From Arthrobacter cryoconiti (GTDB lineage: Bacteria; Actinomycetota; Actinomycetes; Actinomycetales; Micrococcaceae): DNA of 64,000 nt. Each line of letters starts with the position of its first letter. The first letter of the stretch is position 1. Position numbers and translations under genes: made by a program. Under the pieces are notes generated by a model. The model made no database searches, had not been told where the DNA came from, and was given only the letters and a program-made list of their open reading frames with translations. The DNA lies in contig NZ_JAJJBU010000004.1 of the NCBI RefSeq assembly GCF_020905375.1, forward strand, positions 100,214 through 164,213, given 5' to 3'. Positions 17,804 through 27,979 of this stretch are shown piece by piece.

Positions 17804-18901
17804 GTGGGATCTGAGAACGGCACGGCGCCGAGTCTTCCTCGCCGTCGGCTGGATCCAACGGTGGGCAAGGCCCGCAAAATGGTGGCTGAACTATTGGGAC
17901 TGTCCACAACCGGAAAGTACACTCCAACACAGCACCCGCCGCTAGTTCTGGTGGGATGCAGCGGTGGTCCGGATTCCCTTGCGCTGGCTGCTGTCACCGC
18001 GTTCTTCGCTAGCCGTGGCGAGATCCAAGTGGGCGCCGTCGTCGTCGATCATCAAATGCAGGCCGGCAGCGCGGAAGTTGCCCAGCGCACGGCTGGCCAG
18101 TTGCGCAGCCTTGGCCTGGACCCGGTCCGGGTGAGCCAGGTGGAAGTGGAAAACCGCGGAGACGGACCAGAAGCCGCAGCACGAGCGGCACGCTTTACCG
18201 CGTTGGAAGAGGCTGCCAGGGATCTTGGCGCCGAGACGGTGCTGCTGGCTCACACCCAAAACGATCAGGCCGAATCAGTGTTGCTCGGCCTGGCGCGGGG
18301 TTCAGGCCCCCGATCGCTGGCTGGTATGCGAGAACGTCGTGGTCTATATGCCCGGCCTTTCCTAGGACTGCGCCGTGATGAGACATTGGCCATATGTGAG
18401 GCGCTGGATCTAGATCCGTGGCACGATCCTGCAAACAGCGATGAGAATTATTTGCGCGTACGTGTGCGCCATACTGTTTTGCCGTTTCTGCGGGCTGAGC
18501 TTGGTCCGGCTGTCACCGAGTCGCTGGCCCGCACCGCCTCAATCCTTGGCCACGATGCAGACTTCCTCGATGAGCTTGCAAGTGAGCAATACGCACGCAT
18601 TAGCGAACATGTGCCCGCTTCGCAGGCCGATGACGCGCAAGTGCGATTGAACGAAGAGGCGTTGCGGGCGCTGGCCCCGGCCCTGCGAATGAGGGTCTTG
18701 GCACTGGCCGTGGTCGAACTGGGTGGGCTGCAGCCCAGCTATGAGAGGCTGGTTGGTGCCGCATCGCTACTGGAACGCAAGGGCTCGGCAGGTCCTGTGC
18801 AAATGGCGGGAAAAGTCAGTGTTTGGCGAATTTCACGCGCTAAGGGCGTTCTCCAAGATGCGTCAGGCTATGGGAAGCTAGTCTTTAGACGCAGTCCTTA
18901 G
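17804..18901 (+). CDS. tilS: tRNA(Ile)-lysidine synthase
   Basis: The enzyme attaches lysine to C34 of the CAU-anticodon tRNA-Ile, switching its decoding from AUG to AUA. The N-type ATP-pyrophosphatase P-loop SGGPDS lies at residues 53-58, and the following domain has the family segments VVDHQMQAGS, HTQNDQAES and DPANSDENYLRVRVRH. The gene starts with GTG three bases after the preceding stop, implying translational coupling. Its partner hpt follows. Confidence 0.93.
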   Translation: MGSENGTAPSLPRRRLDPTVGKARKMVAELLGLSTTGKYTPTQHPPLVLVGCSGGPDSLALAAVTAFFASRGEIQVGAVVVDHQMQAGSAEVAQRTAGQLRSLGLDPVRVSQVEVENRGDGPEAAARAARFTALEEAARDLGAETVLLAHTQNDQAESVLLGLARGSGPRSLAGMRERRGLYARPFLGLRRDETLAICEALDLDPWHDPANSDENYLRVRVRHTVLPFLRAELGPAVTESLARTASILGHDADFLDELASEQYARISEHVPASQADDAQVRLNEEALRALAPALRMRVLALAVVELGGLQPSYERLVGAASLLERKGSAGPVQMAGKVSVWRISRAKGVLQDASGYGKLVFRRSP

Positions 18902-18964
18902 ACGCTGCTGGAAATAGTAATCGTAAGTAAGTCAGTCATAAACCTTCACATTCAGGAGCCATTG

Positions 18965-19516
18965 GTGGATTCACAAGACGTCCAAGCCGATCTCAAGCAC
19001 GTTCTCTACACCAAAGAGCAGATCCAGGGCCGGGTAGCGGAACTGGCAGCACAAATCGATGCGGACTACGCCGGTCGTGACGTTCTGCTCGTAGGCGTGC
19101 TCAAGGGTGCGGTGATGGTCATGGCCGATCTCTCCCGCGCACTGCACAGTCACGTAACCATGGACTGGATGGCCGTATCTTCCTACGGTTCCGGTACCCA
19201 GTCATCCGGAGTGGTTCGTATCTTGAAGGATCTGGAGACGGACCTCATGGGCAAGCACGTGCTGATCGTTGAGGACATCATCGATTCAGGTCTGACCTTG
19301 TCCTGGCTCAAAGCGAACCTCATTTCGCGCGGGCCAGCCTCGGTGGAGATCTGCGCACTTCTGCGCAAGCCCGACGCCGCCAAGGTTGAGATCGACGTCA
19401 AGTACGTTGGCTATGAGATCCCCAGTGAATTCGTTGTCGGCTACGGCCTGGACTTTGCCGAGAAGTACCGCAACCTGGACTTCATTGGTACGCTCGCGCC
19501 GCATATTTACGAGTAG
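18965..19516 (+). CDS. hpt: Hypoxanthine phosphoribosyltransferase
   Basis: The 183-residue enzyme salvages hypoxanthine (and guanine) with PRPP to give IMP or GMP. The PRPP-binding loop is VLIVEDIIDSGLTL, and the C-terminal VGYGLDFAEKYRNLDFIG is typical. I chose the GTG at 18965, six bases after AGGAG; a TTG at 18962 is too close to the box. The pairing tilS-hpt followed by ftsH is conserved across Gram-positive bacteria. Confidence 0.94.
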   Translation: MDSQDVQADLKHVLYTKEQIQGRVAELAAQIDADYAGRDVLLVGVLKGAVMVMADLSRALHSHVTMDWMAVSSYGSGTQSSGVVRILKDLETDLMGKHVLIVEDIIDSGLTLSWLKANLISRGPASVEICALLRKPDAAKVEIDVKYVGYEIPSEFVVGYGLDFAEKYRNLDFIGTLAPHIYE

Positions 19517-19548
19517 TTCTTGGTAGAGAGCGCATAAATTTTTTGCCT

Positions 19549-19621
19549 GCGCCCGTCTCTGCTGTGCGCGCATGTTTGAACATTTGAACAGGCGCGCACA
19601 GCAGAAACGGGTGCATTTTTT
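19549..19621 (+). terminator. Rho-independent terminator after tilS-hpt
   Basis: A 23-base arm (19549-19571) pairs with 19592-19614 with two mismatches; the stem begins GCGCCCGT and closes CTGCTGTGCGCGC. It is followed by ATTTTTTCTT. It separates the tilS-hpt unit from ftsH. The rest of the 278-base gap must hold the ftsH promoter, but I cannot assign it. Confidence 0.82.
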
Positions 19622-19794
19622 CTTAGCGTTTCTAGAAATGCGTTATGCCCAGAGGGAACTATTGGCCGTTCCCGTACGTGTTGCACTCTGAACGGTGTAA
19701 AACTTGTAGCGCGCGCGTGCGGCTTAGTTTGTCTGCCGCAGTTCGTTTTTTCACATTTGGTTGAGCGGGAGGGACGGGGCCAGGCCCCGAACAC

Positions 19795-21903
19795 ATGAAA
19801 GTCAAGAAACTCTTCAAGGGTCCATTTATCTGGATCATTGTGGTGGTTGTCCTCATCGCGGCCGCTATGGCCACATTGACCGGCGGCGGCCCGAGCAAGA
19901 TCAACACTTCAGACGCTTTGACTTTGCTCAAGAGCGACAAAGTGGTTTCCGCTAAGGTCTTTGGTTCTGAAGGCCGAGTGGACATGGTCCTCAAAGACGA
20001 TTTCACTCCCGCCAACGGCAGCAACGTCGGAAAGAACGTGCAGTTCTTCTTTGGTGGCTACCGGGCTACGACCATGGTGGAAGCCATTGATAATGCGAAG
20101 CTCACCACCTTCGATGACCAGCCTGCGTCCAATAACTTTTGGTCGAGCATACTTTCTTTGCTCATTCCGTTCGTACTGATCGGACTGATCTTCTGGTTCC
20201 TGTTCTCCCGCATGCAAGGCGGCGGATCCAAGGTCATGCAGTTTGGCAAGTCCAAGGCGAAGTTGATCACTAAGGACAACCCGCAGGTGACATTCGACGA
20301 CGTCGCTGGAGCCGACGAGGCCGTCGAAGAACTGCATGAAATCAAGGATTTCTTGCAGGATCCTGCCAAGTTCACCGCCGTGGGAGCCAAGATTCCCAAG
20401 GGTGTTCTGCTCTATGGCCCTCCCGGAACCGGTAAAACTCTCCTGGCGCGTGCAGTGGCGGGTGAAGCGGGTGTGCCGTTTTACTCGATTTCCGGCTCAG
20501 ACTTTGTTGAAATGTTTGTTGGTGTGGGAGCTTCGCGTGTCCGCGACCTCTTCGAGCAGGCCAAGAACAACTCTCCGGCCATCATTTTTGTTGACGAGAT
20601 CGACGCCGTGGGCCGCCACCGCGGGGCCGGTATTGGTGGGGGAAATGACGAACGCGAGCAGACACTGAACCAACTCCTGGTGGAAATGGACGGCTTCGAC
20701 GTCAAGACAAACGTCATCCTGATCGCCGCGACCAACCGGCCAGACGTACTGGACCCCGCGCTGCTACGCCCGGGTCGTTTTGATCGACAAATCCCTGTCG
20801 AGGCTCCGGACCGTCTGGGCCGTGAGCAAATCCTGGCCGTGCATGCAAAGGGCAAGCCGTTGGCTCCCGGTGTGGACCTGAACGCAGTGGCTAAGAAGAC
20901 GCCTGGTTACACCGGCGCCGACCTGGCCAATGTTCTTAACGAAGCAGCGCTGCTGACCGCCCGCTCCAACGCCCAGCTCATCGATGACCGGGCACTGGAC
21001 GAGTCGATTGACCGGGTCATGGGTGGACCGCAAAAGCGCACCCGTGTCCAAAAGGAACGCGACCGTAAACTCACCGCCTACCATGAAGGCGGTCACGCTT
21101 TGGTGGCTGCTGCGCTCCACAATGCTCCGCCAGTGACGAAGGTCACCATCTTGCCCCGTGGTCGCGCTGGCGGCTACACCATGGTGGTCCCGGATGAGGA
21201 CCCTCAGGGATACTCCCGCAATGAATTGCTTGACCGTATGGCGTGGGCCATGGGTGGCCGTGCCGCGGAGGAGATTGTCTTCCACGACCCCACCACTGGC
21301 GCTTCAAGCGACATTGAACAAGCTACATCCACGGCTCGGCGAATGGTGACCGAGTTTGGCATGAGCGAACGCGTTGGCACCATCAAGGTTCATGGCGGTG
21401 GCGGGGATCCCATGTCCGGACGAGGCGGGGAGGCTGCATCCATCATTTCTAACCAGCTCGCTGCCATGGTCGATGATGAAGTCCGACGTCTCCTCGACGA
21501 GGCCCACGACGAGGCTCATCACGTTCTCACCGTCAACCGTGAGATCTTGGACAGGATCGCACTGGAACTGCTGGAGCGAGAGACCTTGAATCAGGCAGAT
21601 GTTGCCAGGCTCACAGCTGACGTTCAAAAACCCGTCGTGCGCCCCATCTGGTTGTCCAAGCAAACTCGACCGGTCCAGCACATTGCCCCTGTACAGTCCA
21701 GCCGGGAATTGGCGCAGATCGCTGGCGCCGCGGCTGCTGCTGCACTAGCGGAGACGGAAAATCAGGACCAGACATTGCCTCCTGCGGAGGCTCGCCCGGC
21801 CGTTGAGCGTCCTTATGACAGCGGGATTCCAGGAAATGAGCACCAGCGCCCATCAGGGACAGCGAGCTCAGACTCCGGAACAGATACCCCGCTGGACGGC
21901 TAA
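19795..21903 (+). CDS. ftsH: ATP-dependent membrane zinc metalloprotease FtsH
   Basis: The 702-residue protein degrades damaged membrane proteins and short-lived regulators. It has two transmembrane segments near residues 10-28 and 115-137 flanking an extracytoplasmic domain. The AAA+ module shows Walker A GPPGTGKT near residue 208, Walker [12 protein letters not shown] and the second region of homology ([20 protein letters not shown]). The protease site is HEGGH at about 430-434. The C-terminal tail is long, alanine- and proline-rich and probably disordered. It leads the folate gene run. Confidence 0.96.
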   Translation: MKVKKLFKGPFIWIIVVVVLIAAAMATLTGGGPSKINTSDALTLLKSDKVVSAKVFGSEGRVDMVLKDDFTPANGSNVGKNVQFFFGGYRATTMVEAIDNAKLTTFDDQPASNNFWSSILSLLIPFVLIGLIFWFLFSRMQGGGSKVMQFGKSKAKLITKDNPQVTFDDVAGADEAVEELHEIKDFLQDPAKFTAVGAKIPKGVLLYGPPGTGKTLLARAVAGEAGVPFYSISGSDFVEMFVGVGASRVRDLFEQAKNNSPAIIFVDEIDAVGRHRGAGIGGGNDEREQTLNQLLVEMDGFDVKTNVILIAATNRPDVLDPALLRPGRFDRQIPVEAPDRLGREQILAVHAKGKPLAPGVDLNAVAKKTPGYTGADLANVLNEAALLTARSNAQLIDDRALDESIDRVMGGPQKRTRVQKERDRKLTAYHEGGHALVAAALHNAPPVTKVTILPRGRAGGYTMVVPDEDPQGYSRNELLDRMAWAMGGRAAEEIVFHDPTTGASSDIEQATSTARRMVTEFGMSERVGTIKVHGGGGDPMSGRGGEAASIISNQLAAMVDDEVRRLLDEAHDEAHHVLTVNREILDRIALELLERETLNQADVARLTADVQKPVVRPIWLSKQTRPVQHIAPVQSSRELAQIAGAAAAAALAETENQDQTLPPAEARPAVERPYDSGIPGNEHQRPSGTASSDSGTDTPLDG

Positions 21904-21913
21904 GCTGTCTGCT

Positions 21914-22543
21914 GTGACTGATTTTGATGACGAGCAACACGACTCTTTACCCGAGCATCCAACAGATGGTCAGGGTGGGTACATGGACCTCCCCCGCATT
22001 GAGCGGGCGGTCCGTGAGATTCTGCTGGCAGTAGGGGAGGACCCGGAACGCAGCGGACTTACCGACACCCCGAAGAGGGTGGCTAAGGCCTATGCGGAAG
22101 TTTTTGCCGGGCTTCACCAGGATCCGGCGGATGTTCTGGGCACCACCTTTGATATCTCCCATGAGGAGATGGTGCTGGTGAAGGACATTCCGTTTTACTC
22201 GACGTGTGAGCACCATCTGGTGCCGTTCCACGGGAGTGCTCACGTTGGATACATCCCTTCCTCTGATGGAAGGGTGACCGGGCTGAGCAAATTGGCCCGT
22301 TTGGTGGATATCTATGCCAAGCGTCCACAGGTCCAAGAACGTCTGACCAGCCAGATAGCTGACTCGTTGGTCCAGCATTTGAAGCCCCGTGGCGCCATAG
22401 TCGTCATTGAGTGCGAACACATGTGCATGTCGATGCGTGGTGTTCGCAAGCCAGGGGCAAAAACCGTCACCAGTGCCGTGCGCGGCATACTTCATGAGCC
22501 CGCAACCCGGGCTGAAGCAATGAGCTTGATTCTTGGAAGGTAA
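21914..22543 (+). CDS. folE: GTP cyclohydrolase I
   Basis: The enzyme makes 7,8-dihydroneopterin triphosphate from GTP, the first step of folate synthesis. The zinc-binding segment is [12 protein letters not shown] and the C-terminal [12 protein letters not shown] supplies the third ligand. The GTG at 21914, just after the ftsH stop, gives the family-typical start VTDFDDEQ; the open frame extends back into ftsH but that part is not conserved. It is followed by folP, folB and folK. Confidence 0.93.
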   Translation: MTDFDDEQHDSLPEHPTDGQGGYMDLPRIERAVREILLAVGEDPERSGLTDTPKRVAKAYAEVFAGLHQDPADVLGTTFDISHEEMVLVKDIPFYSTCEHHLVPFHGSAHVGYIPSSDGRVTGLSKLARLVDIYAKRPQVQERLTSQIADSLVQHLKPRGAIVVIECEHMCMSMRGVRKPGAKTVTSAVRGILHEPATRAEAMSLILGR

Positions 22544-22554
22544 CTAAACACACG

Positions 22555-23508
22555 ATGGATTCACTCGCAGCCGCCCCGGGCACAGGTCCGGCAACTTCTC
22601 CGCTACCCGTGCTCCGAGCTCGTTCCGCTAGGGCTACTTTCGCCTCCTTGCCGACCGAGCGAGCTGTTGTGATGGGGATACTTAATTGCACGCCTGATTC
22701 CTTTAGTGACGGCGGTGAGTACAACTCAACTGAGACCGCCATTGCCCATGGATTGCGCATGTTCTACGGCGGAGCAGACATCATCGACGTGGGAGGCGAA
22801 TCCACCCGTCCCGGGGCGCAGGAGGTCGACGAGGATGAGGAGCAGCGCCGCATTTTGGCCGTTGTGGAAGCCCTAGCCAAAGCGGGTGCGCTCGTCAGCG
22901 TGGACACACGTCATGCCACCACGGCAGCATTGGCGCTGGACGCTGGTGCTGGGCTGATAAATGATGTTTCCGGCGCGCATGTCCACCCGGAGATGATCGC
23001 ACTAATTGCTGAACGTCATATCCCTTATGTGCTTATGCATAGCCGTGGAGATTCCCGCTCCATGGATTCATTGACCCAGTACGACGACGTTGTGGACGAC
23101 GTGATCCGTGAACTCTCCGAGACACGCCAGCGTCTCTACGACGCCGGAGTGTTGCCGGAAATGATCATTGTTGACCCGGGAATCGGGTTTTCTAAGAACG
23201 CCGAACAAAATTGGGAACTACTGGCCAATCTGGATCGTGTTGCGCAGATGGGTAACAAGGTTCTAGTTGGCACCTCGAGGAAACGCTTTTTGGGTTCGCT
23301 GCTGACTTCCGCTGGAAAAGCTGCTGCGCCGAAGGAGCGCGACGACGCGACGTCAGCCACCACTGCTCTTGCCGCGGCGCAGGGCGTGTGGGGTGTACGG
23401 GTGCACGACGTCGACGCCAGCCTGGACGCCACAAAAGTCGCCTCGCGATTGTTGATGGGCAAGCGGAACCGTGAAGCCCGCAAGCTTGTTCAAGCAGACA
23501 CACTGTGA
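22555..23508 (+). CDS. folP: Dihydropteroate synthase
   Basis: The enzyme condenses p-aminobenzoate with the pterin pyrophosphate and is the sulfonamide target. Signatures are MGILNCTPDSFSDGG, the IDVGGESTRPGA motif and the late GTSRKRFLG loop that binds phosphate and substrate. The N-terminal ~35 residues are a proline/alanine-rich extension. The stop overlaps the folB start by four bases. Confidence 0.95.
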   Translation: MDSLAAAPGTGPATSPLPVLRARSARATFASLPTERAVVMGILNCTPDSFSDGGEYNSTETAIAHGLRMFYGGADIIDVGGESTRPGAQEVDEDEEQRRILAVVEALAKAGALVSVDTRHATTAALALDAGAGLINDVSGAHVHPEMIALIAERHIPYVLMHSRGDSRSMDSLTQYDDVVDDVIRELSETRQRLYDAGVLPEMIIVDPGIGFSKNAEQNWELLANLDRVAQMGNKVLVGTSRKRFLGSLLTSAGKAAAPKERDDATSATTALAAAQGVWGVRVHDVDASLDATKVASRLLMGKRNREARKLVQADTL

Positions 23509-23891
23509 CCCGGGACGACACCATCGCCCTGACGGGCATCACGGCAATTGGCTACCACGGGGTGTTCGAGTTCGAAAAGCGCGACGGTCAACCGTTTACG
23601 GTGGATGCAGTCTTGCACGCGGACCTTGGCCCGGCAGCTGCCAGTGACGAGCTGAGTAAGACGGCAAATTATGGTGAAGTGGCAGAAGACATCGCTGCCA
23701 TGATCCGCGGCGATTCCTTTGACCTCATTGAGACACTCGCCGTGCGCATCGCGGAGAAAATTCTTGCCGGATACGCCATGGTGAACGCAGTTGAGGTCAC
23801 CGTCCACAAACCCAAAGCTCCCATCCAGGTACCCTTTGGTGACGTCAGCATCAACGTTTTTCGTAGCAGGAATGACCAAGGAGCCACATGA
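23505..23891 (+). CDS. folB: Dihydroneopterin aldolase
   Basis: This 128-residue enzyme cleaves dihydroneopterin to 6-hydroxymethyl-dihydropterin and glycolaldehyde. The N-terminal ITAIGYHGVFEFEKRDGQPF and the KPKAPIQVPFGDV segment are family signatures. The GTG start overlaps the folP stop (GTGA), and its own stop overlaps folK (ATGA), so the three genes are translationally coupled. Confidence 0.94.
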   Translation: MTRDDTIALTGITAIGYHGVFEFEKRDGQPFTVDAVLHADLGPAAASDELSKTANYGEVAEDIAAMIRGDSFDLIETLAVRIAEKILAGYAMVNAVEVTVHKPKAPIQVPFGDVSINVFRSRNDQGAT

Positions 23892-24421
23892 ACGCCACCG
23901 GAGCTCTGACGCGTGTGATTCTGGCACTGGGCAGTAATTTAGGGGAACGGCGCGGCACTCTCGCCTCCGCCGTCGGCGATCTGGTGGACCGCCCTGAGGT
24001 GCGTCTGGTGGACGTCTCCCCGGTGGTCTCCACGAAACCCGTGGGCGGCCCGGAAGGCCAACCCGATTTTTTGAATATGGTCATTGCCGTGGATACGACC
24101 CTGGATCCCTATGAACTTCTGGCTCATTGTCAGGGCGTGGAGCTGGCACACCACCGTGAACGCACGGTTCGCTGGGGGGCGCGCACGCTGGACATCGACA
24201 TCATTAGCTATGGGGATCTCCATAGCGATGACCCCGAATTGACCCTTCCACACCCACGTGCTGCCGGACGAGCCTTTGTCATGTATCCGTGGTCCCTTAT
24301 GGACCCTGGCGCCATGCTGGCTGGCCAGCCGGTGGTAGAACTCGCTGCCGTTGCAGGGGATATGTCGGGGATAGGGCATGCGGCCATGGATGAGTTAGAT
24401 GAAGAGTCACCGCTGGTCTGA
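23888..24421 (+). CDS. folK: 6-hydroxymethyl-7,8-dihydropterin pyrophosphokinase (HPPK)
   Basis: The enzyme transfers pyrophosphate from ATP to the pterin, giving the folP substrate. Seen motifs are LALGSNLGERRGTL at the start, RWGARTLDIDII in the catalytic centre with the paired aspartates binding Mg2+, and LPHPRAAGRAFV. It closes the folE-P-B-K cluster. Confidence 0.94.
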   Translation: MNATGALTRVILALGSNLGERRGTLASAVGDLVDRPEVRLVDVSPVVSTKPVGGPEGQPDFLNMVIAVDTTLDPYELLAHCQGVELAHHRERTVRWGARTLDIDIISYGDLHSDDPELTLPHPRAAGRAFVMYPWSLMDPGAMLAGQPVVELAAVAGDMSGIGHAAMDELDEESPLV

Positions 24422-24526
24422 ACTAGGTAGCAAGTTTCTCCGTCTTCTCAAGGAACTAATCGAGCCGGAGCGGGAAATAAACGCTACGGTTGGACCAGGG
24501 CAAGCAATCATAATGGTGAGGCAACG

Positions 24527-25042
24527 ATGAGGAGCACAATGCGGACCATTCGGCCTGCATGGCTGGGCGCCACCGCAGTGGTACTGGCGGTGGCCGGCTG
24601 GATCGCAACAGAATTGACGGCTCGGGCCAGCATGGCCTTGCCTGTGCTGCCGCTGAGCTCGTTGATCACTATGGGCCTGATTGTAGTGGTCTGTCTGTTT
24701 CTTGGTTTCAAGGTTCGTCGCTGGCGCGATGGCAAGCGCGACCGGCATCTAGACCCACTGTTGGCAGCCCGAACAGTGGTGCTGGCACAGGCTTGTGCCT
24801 ATGCCGGAGCGGTTCTGTTTGGCTGGCATGCCGGAATCCTTTTTGACCAGTTGCCCACCATTTCCTTGCGCGCTGAACTTGGCGTCATCTGGCATATCGG
24901 CATCATGATGGCCGGTGGGCTGGTTATGGTGGTGACCGGGTTTGTGGTGGAACGCTTTTGCAAACTTCCCCCAGAGGACATGGAGCCTCCAGTAAAACCA
25001 CGTGACAAGCGTGAAGGTCATGGTGAGGAAGAGTTTGCTTAA
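24527..25042 (+). CDS. DUF3180 family membrane protein
   Basis: The product of about 170 residues has four hydrophobic segments (near 11-30, 43-62, 88-106 and 122-146) and a charged C-terminal tail. Proteins of this family follow folK in many actinobacteria, but their function is unknown. Two starts are possible: ATG 24527 after GAGG, or ATG 24539 after GGAG with a four-base gap; the second gives MRTIRPAWLG. The 3' end overlaps the next gene. Confidence 0.8.
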   Translation: MRSTMRTIRPAWLGATAVVLAVAGWIATELTARASMALPVLPLSSLITMGLIVVVCLFLGFKVRRWRDGKRDRHLDPLLAARTVVLAQACAYAGAVLFGWHAGILFDQLPTISLRAELGVIWHIGIMMAGGLVMVVTGFVVERFCKLPPEDMEPPVKPRDKREGHGEEEFA

Positions 25043-25553
25043 ACGTCGCAGTGCCATTGATCCGAGTGATGTAGATTTTTTGCCGGTTTCGGAAAAACTG
25101 ATCGCGGCCCGCCTCATTGAGAAAACGGGGGGTGCGCTGGTCTTTTTAGCGTTGCTCTCGCTGCCACTGATCCTGGCAACCACCGGCGTGTGGATGGGTT
25201 TCCCGGCGTGGCTGGCGTGGGGATTGCCTTCCGTGGTGTTGGTGATAGCTGTATGGACGCTTGTCTTGGTGCCGCGGCAGGTCCACGCAATTGGCTACGC
25301 CGAACGCAATGAGGATCTGCTGATCCGCGGAGGCATCATGTTCCACAAGCTCATGGTGGTTCCTTATGGGCGCATGCAATACGTCGACGTCACGATGGGT
25401 CCGTTAGAACGCATGTTGGGGCTGAGCACAATTCACCTGCACACGGCGTCCACCGGTACCAACGCCCTGATCAATGGGCTCCCAGCGGCGGAGGCGGACA
25501 GGCTGCGCGAACAGCTCTCCGCCCTCGGTGAGGCGAAGCTGGCCGGACTGTGA
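25020..25553 (+). CDS. Bacterial PH-domain (YdbS-like) membrane protein
   Basis: Two transmembrane segments (about residues 36-60 and 68-85) precede a bPH2 domain recognisable from YAERNEDLLIRGGIMFHKLMVVPYGRMQYVDV and the closing GLSTIHLHTAS. The gene overlaps DUF3180 by 23 bases and the next PH gene by four. YdbS/YdbT-type pairs usually occur together, so the two products probably form one membrane complex of unknown role. Confidence 0.84.
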   Translation: MVRKSLLKRRSAIDPSDVDFLPVSEKLIAARLIEKTGGALVFLALLSLPLILATTGVWMGFPAWLAWGLPSVVLVIAVWTLVLVPRQVHAIGYAERNEDLLIRGGIMFHKLMVVPYGRMQYVDVTMGPLERMLGLSTIHLHTASTGTNALINGLPAAEADRLREQLSALGEAKLAGL

Positions 25554-27049
25554 GCGGCACGCAAGGGCAGCCTCAACGCGATCTTCCTCCTTCGGGTACT
25601 CCTGGCCTGGCGGGGGGCTTCCATACCGACAGCGCCGACTTCTGGCACCGAGTACACCCCGTCTCACCGCTGGTCCGCGGCTGGGTGGCAGTGGTGGCCG
25701 TCTTGTTTATCTTTGGCCGTAACTCCTTAGAGCAAGTTTTTTTCAGGGGCGGTGGAAAGTCTTCTGGCGCCAGCATTGCCCCTACCCTCGTGATCCTTGG
25801 GGTCGTGGGGACTGCGATAGTGGTCTTTGGCATCGGCTTTTACCTCTCCTGGCGGTTTACCCGCTACCAGGTGACGGATCAGCACGTTCACATCAATTCT
25901 GGTGTGATCTTCCGCCAACAGCGGCGGGCCCGTATTGATCGGGTTCAGGCCATCGATGTGGTGCAACCGCTAGTGGCGCGCGTCTTTGGGTTGGCTGAGC
26001 TGAAGTTTGATGTGGCCGACGGCGGGAAGTCGGCTTTCCGGCTGTCTTTCTTGAAGTTGGACGAGGCAAAACGGTTGCGGGCAGCCATTTTGGCGCGTGC
26101 CGCGGGGGTCCAGGTGGACCTGCAGGAACCCAGCCGAGTTCCGGAGGCACCGGAGCAGCACATTTTGGGTCTTTCTCCTGGACGGATCATTGGAGCCACA
26201 GTGTTTAGCAATCTCACTGTAGTGGCACTGATCGTTAGTGCCGGGGCAGTATGGCTGACGGTTTGGAGCGGAGAGGTTGGCGTCTTAGTTGCTTTCCTTC
26301 CCATTTTTCTTGGCGTGGCCGCCTCCTATTGGAAGGCCATCACGGGTGACTTCAATTTTCGTGTAGCTATCTCTCCTGATGGCGTCCGCTTGCACTACGG
26401 CATGCTTGAAACCCGTTCACAAACGATTCCGTCCGGACGTGTTCAAGCGGTGGGTATCAGCCAGGGCCCGTTTTGGCGCCCGTTTGGCTGGTATCGGGTG
26501 CACGTCAATGTGGCGGGGTATGGGCACGATCGATCCGAGAATGGATCCCGCACTGTTCTACTTCCCGCGGGAACAATCGACGAGGTCATGGCTGTGCTGG
26601 CTCTGGTCTTCGTGGACCCCGGAGTGGATGATCCCATTGCAGTGTTCACCGCTGGCCTACGTGGTCCAGGCAACAAGCACGGATTTGTCCACAGTCCGCG
26701 CAGCGCGATCTGGATCGATCCGTTGGCGTGGCGTTACAACGCCTACAGGGCCACGTCCACTGCCCTGCTGTGCCGCCACGGAGTCATCTTCCGCCGCTTG
26801 CAAGTGGTTCCGCACGAGCGCACCCAGTCCTTGAGTTTGAACCAAGGTCCGCTCATGGCGGCCCTTGGATTGGTCAACTTTGAACTTCATTCCACGCCGG
26901 GCCCGATTCGTCCGCTCGTGCACCACATGGACCTCGACGCCGGAAGGCGTCTCTTTGATGAACAAGCCGTGCGAGCGGCAACGGCCCGGCGCTTGGTATC
27001 GCGTGAACAGGGGCCATCCGAAAGGCAGAAGAGAGAAAATGGCGATTAA
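25550..27049 (+). CDS. Multi-PH-domain (YdbT-like) membrane protein
   Basis: The 499-residue protein has several pairs of transmembrane helices interleaved with bPH2 domains. The first reads RYQVTDQHVHINSGVIFRQQ, a second near residue 270 reads RVAISPDGVRLHYGMLE, and the third near residue 400 reads LCRHGVIFRRLQVVPHERTQ. It is the larger partner of the preceding gene, with a GTGA overlap. Function is not established for this family. Confidence 0.85.
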   Translation: MSGTQGQPQRDLPPSGTPGLAGGFHTDSADFWHRVHPVSPLVRGWVAVVAVLFIFGRNSLEQVFFRGGGKSSGASIAPTLVILGVVGTAIVVFGIGFYLSWRFTRYQVTDQHVHINSGVIFRQQRRARIDRVQAIDVVQPLVARVFGLAELKFDVADGGKSAFRLSFLKLDEAKRLRAAILARAAGVQVDLQEPSRVPEAPEQHILGLSPGRIIGATVFSNLTVVALIVSAGAVWLTVWSGEVGVLVAFLPIFLGVAASYWKAITGDFNFRVAISPDGVRLHYGMLETRSQTIPSGRVQAVGISQGPFWRPFGWYRVHVNVAGYGHDRSENGSRTVLLPAGTIDEVMAVLALVFVDPGVDDPIAVFTAGLRGPGNKHGFVHSPRSAIWIDPLAWRYNAYRATSTALLCRHGVIFRRLQVVPHERTQSLSLNQGPLMAALGLVNFELHSTPGPIRPLVHHMDLDAGRRLFDEQAVRAATARRLVSREQGPSERQKRENGD

Positions 27050-27965
27050 GCCCGGACGCCTTGGCGTTGGAATCGTTGGTGCCGGTAGGGTTGGCGCCGT
27101 CTTGGGTGCTGCCCTGCGCGGTGCCGGACATGCTGTGGTGGGGGTGTCAGCGGTCTCCGCCGAATCCAGGGAGCGGGCAGAACTGTTGCTGCCGGGTGTC
27201 CCGGTGCTGGAGATTCCACAAATTCTAGAGCGTGCCGAGTTGGTCCTGTTGGCGGTGCCCGACGACGCCTTGCCGGAGCTTGTGTCCGGGCTGGCTAAAA
27301 CGGGTGCCTGGCAAGTAGGGCAACTGGTTGCTCACACCTCTGGGCGGTATGGCACCTCCGTGCTCGCGCCCGTGAAATTGGCCGGTGGTATTCCTCTGGC
27401 GTTGCACCCGGCCATGACATTCACAGGTATGAGCCTGGACTTGACCCGTTTGTTAGATTGCACTTTCGGTATCACAGCGGATCCGGCCATGCTGCCGATC
27501 GCCCAAGCGCTGGTCGTGGAAATGGGTGCCGAGCCCGTTGTGATCGCTGAGGCCGACCGTGTCCTTTACCACGCCTCGCTGGCTCACAGCGCAAATCATC
27601 TGGTCACTTTGGTGGCACAGGCAACGCAGATACTTGGTGACATCGGCGTGGACGCACCCAACCAGATGTTGGGGCCCTTGTTACGTGCCGCGCTGGAAAA
27701 TGCGCTGGCCTCGGGTGAGTCGGCACTGACGGGACCTGTGGCCCGTGGCGACGCCGGAACTGTTGGAGCCCATAGTCAGGCGCTGCGTGAGCACGCACTG
27801 GACACCGGCTCCGGAGACATCCTTGACGCTTACCTGGCCATGTCCGCTGCCACGGCGGCGCGGGCGGCCCGGCGTGGTCTGCTCTCCGCAGACTCTTTTT
27901 TGGCCGTTCAGGCAGCTTTGGGCACGGACGACGGCGGTTTGACCGGCCCGGCTTCTACCATCTGA
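27039..27965 (+). CDS. Rossmann-like / DUF2520 dehydrogenase-type protein
   Basis: The N-terminus [18 protein letters not shown] is a Rossmann NAD(P)-binding loop. The middle HPAMTFTG segment and the all-helical C-terminal DUF2520 domain resemble the ketopantoate/pyrroline-5-carboxylate reductase superfamily. The gene overlaps the PH gene by 11 bases and lies 14 bases before panC, so a role linked to pantothenate is suggested by context only. ATG 27039 starts the conserved region. Confidence 0.85.
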   Translation: MAIKPGRLGVGIVGAGRVGAVLGAALRGAGHAVVGVSAVSAESRERAELLLPGVPVLEIPQILERAELVLLAVPDDALPELVSGLAKTGAWQVGQLVAHTSGRYGTSVLAPVKLAGGIPLALHPAMTFTGMSLDLTRLLDCTFGITADPAMLPIAQALVVEMGAEPVVIAEADRVLYHASLAHSANHLVTLVAQATQILGDIGVDAPNQMLGPLLRAALENALASGESALTGPVARGDAGTVGAHSQALREHALDTGSGDILDAYLAMSAATAARAARRGLLSADSFLAVQAALGTDDGGLTGPASTI

Positions 27966-27979
27966 AGAAAGTGACTTCT

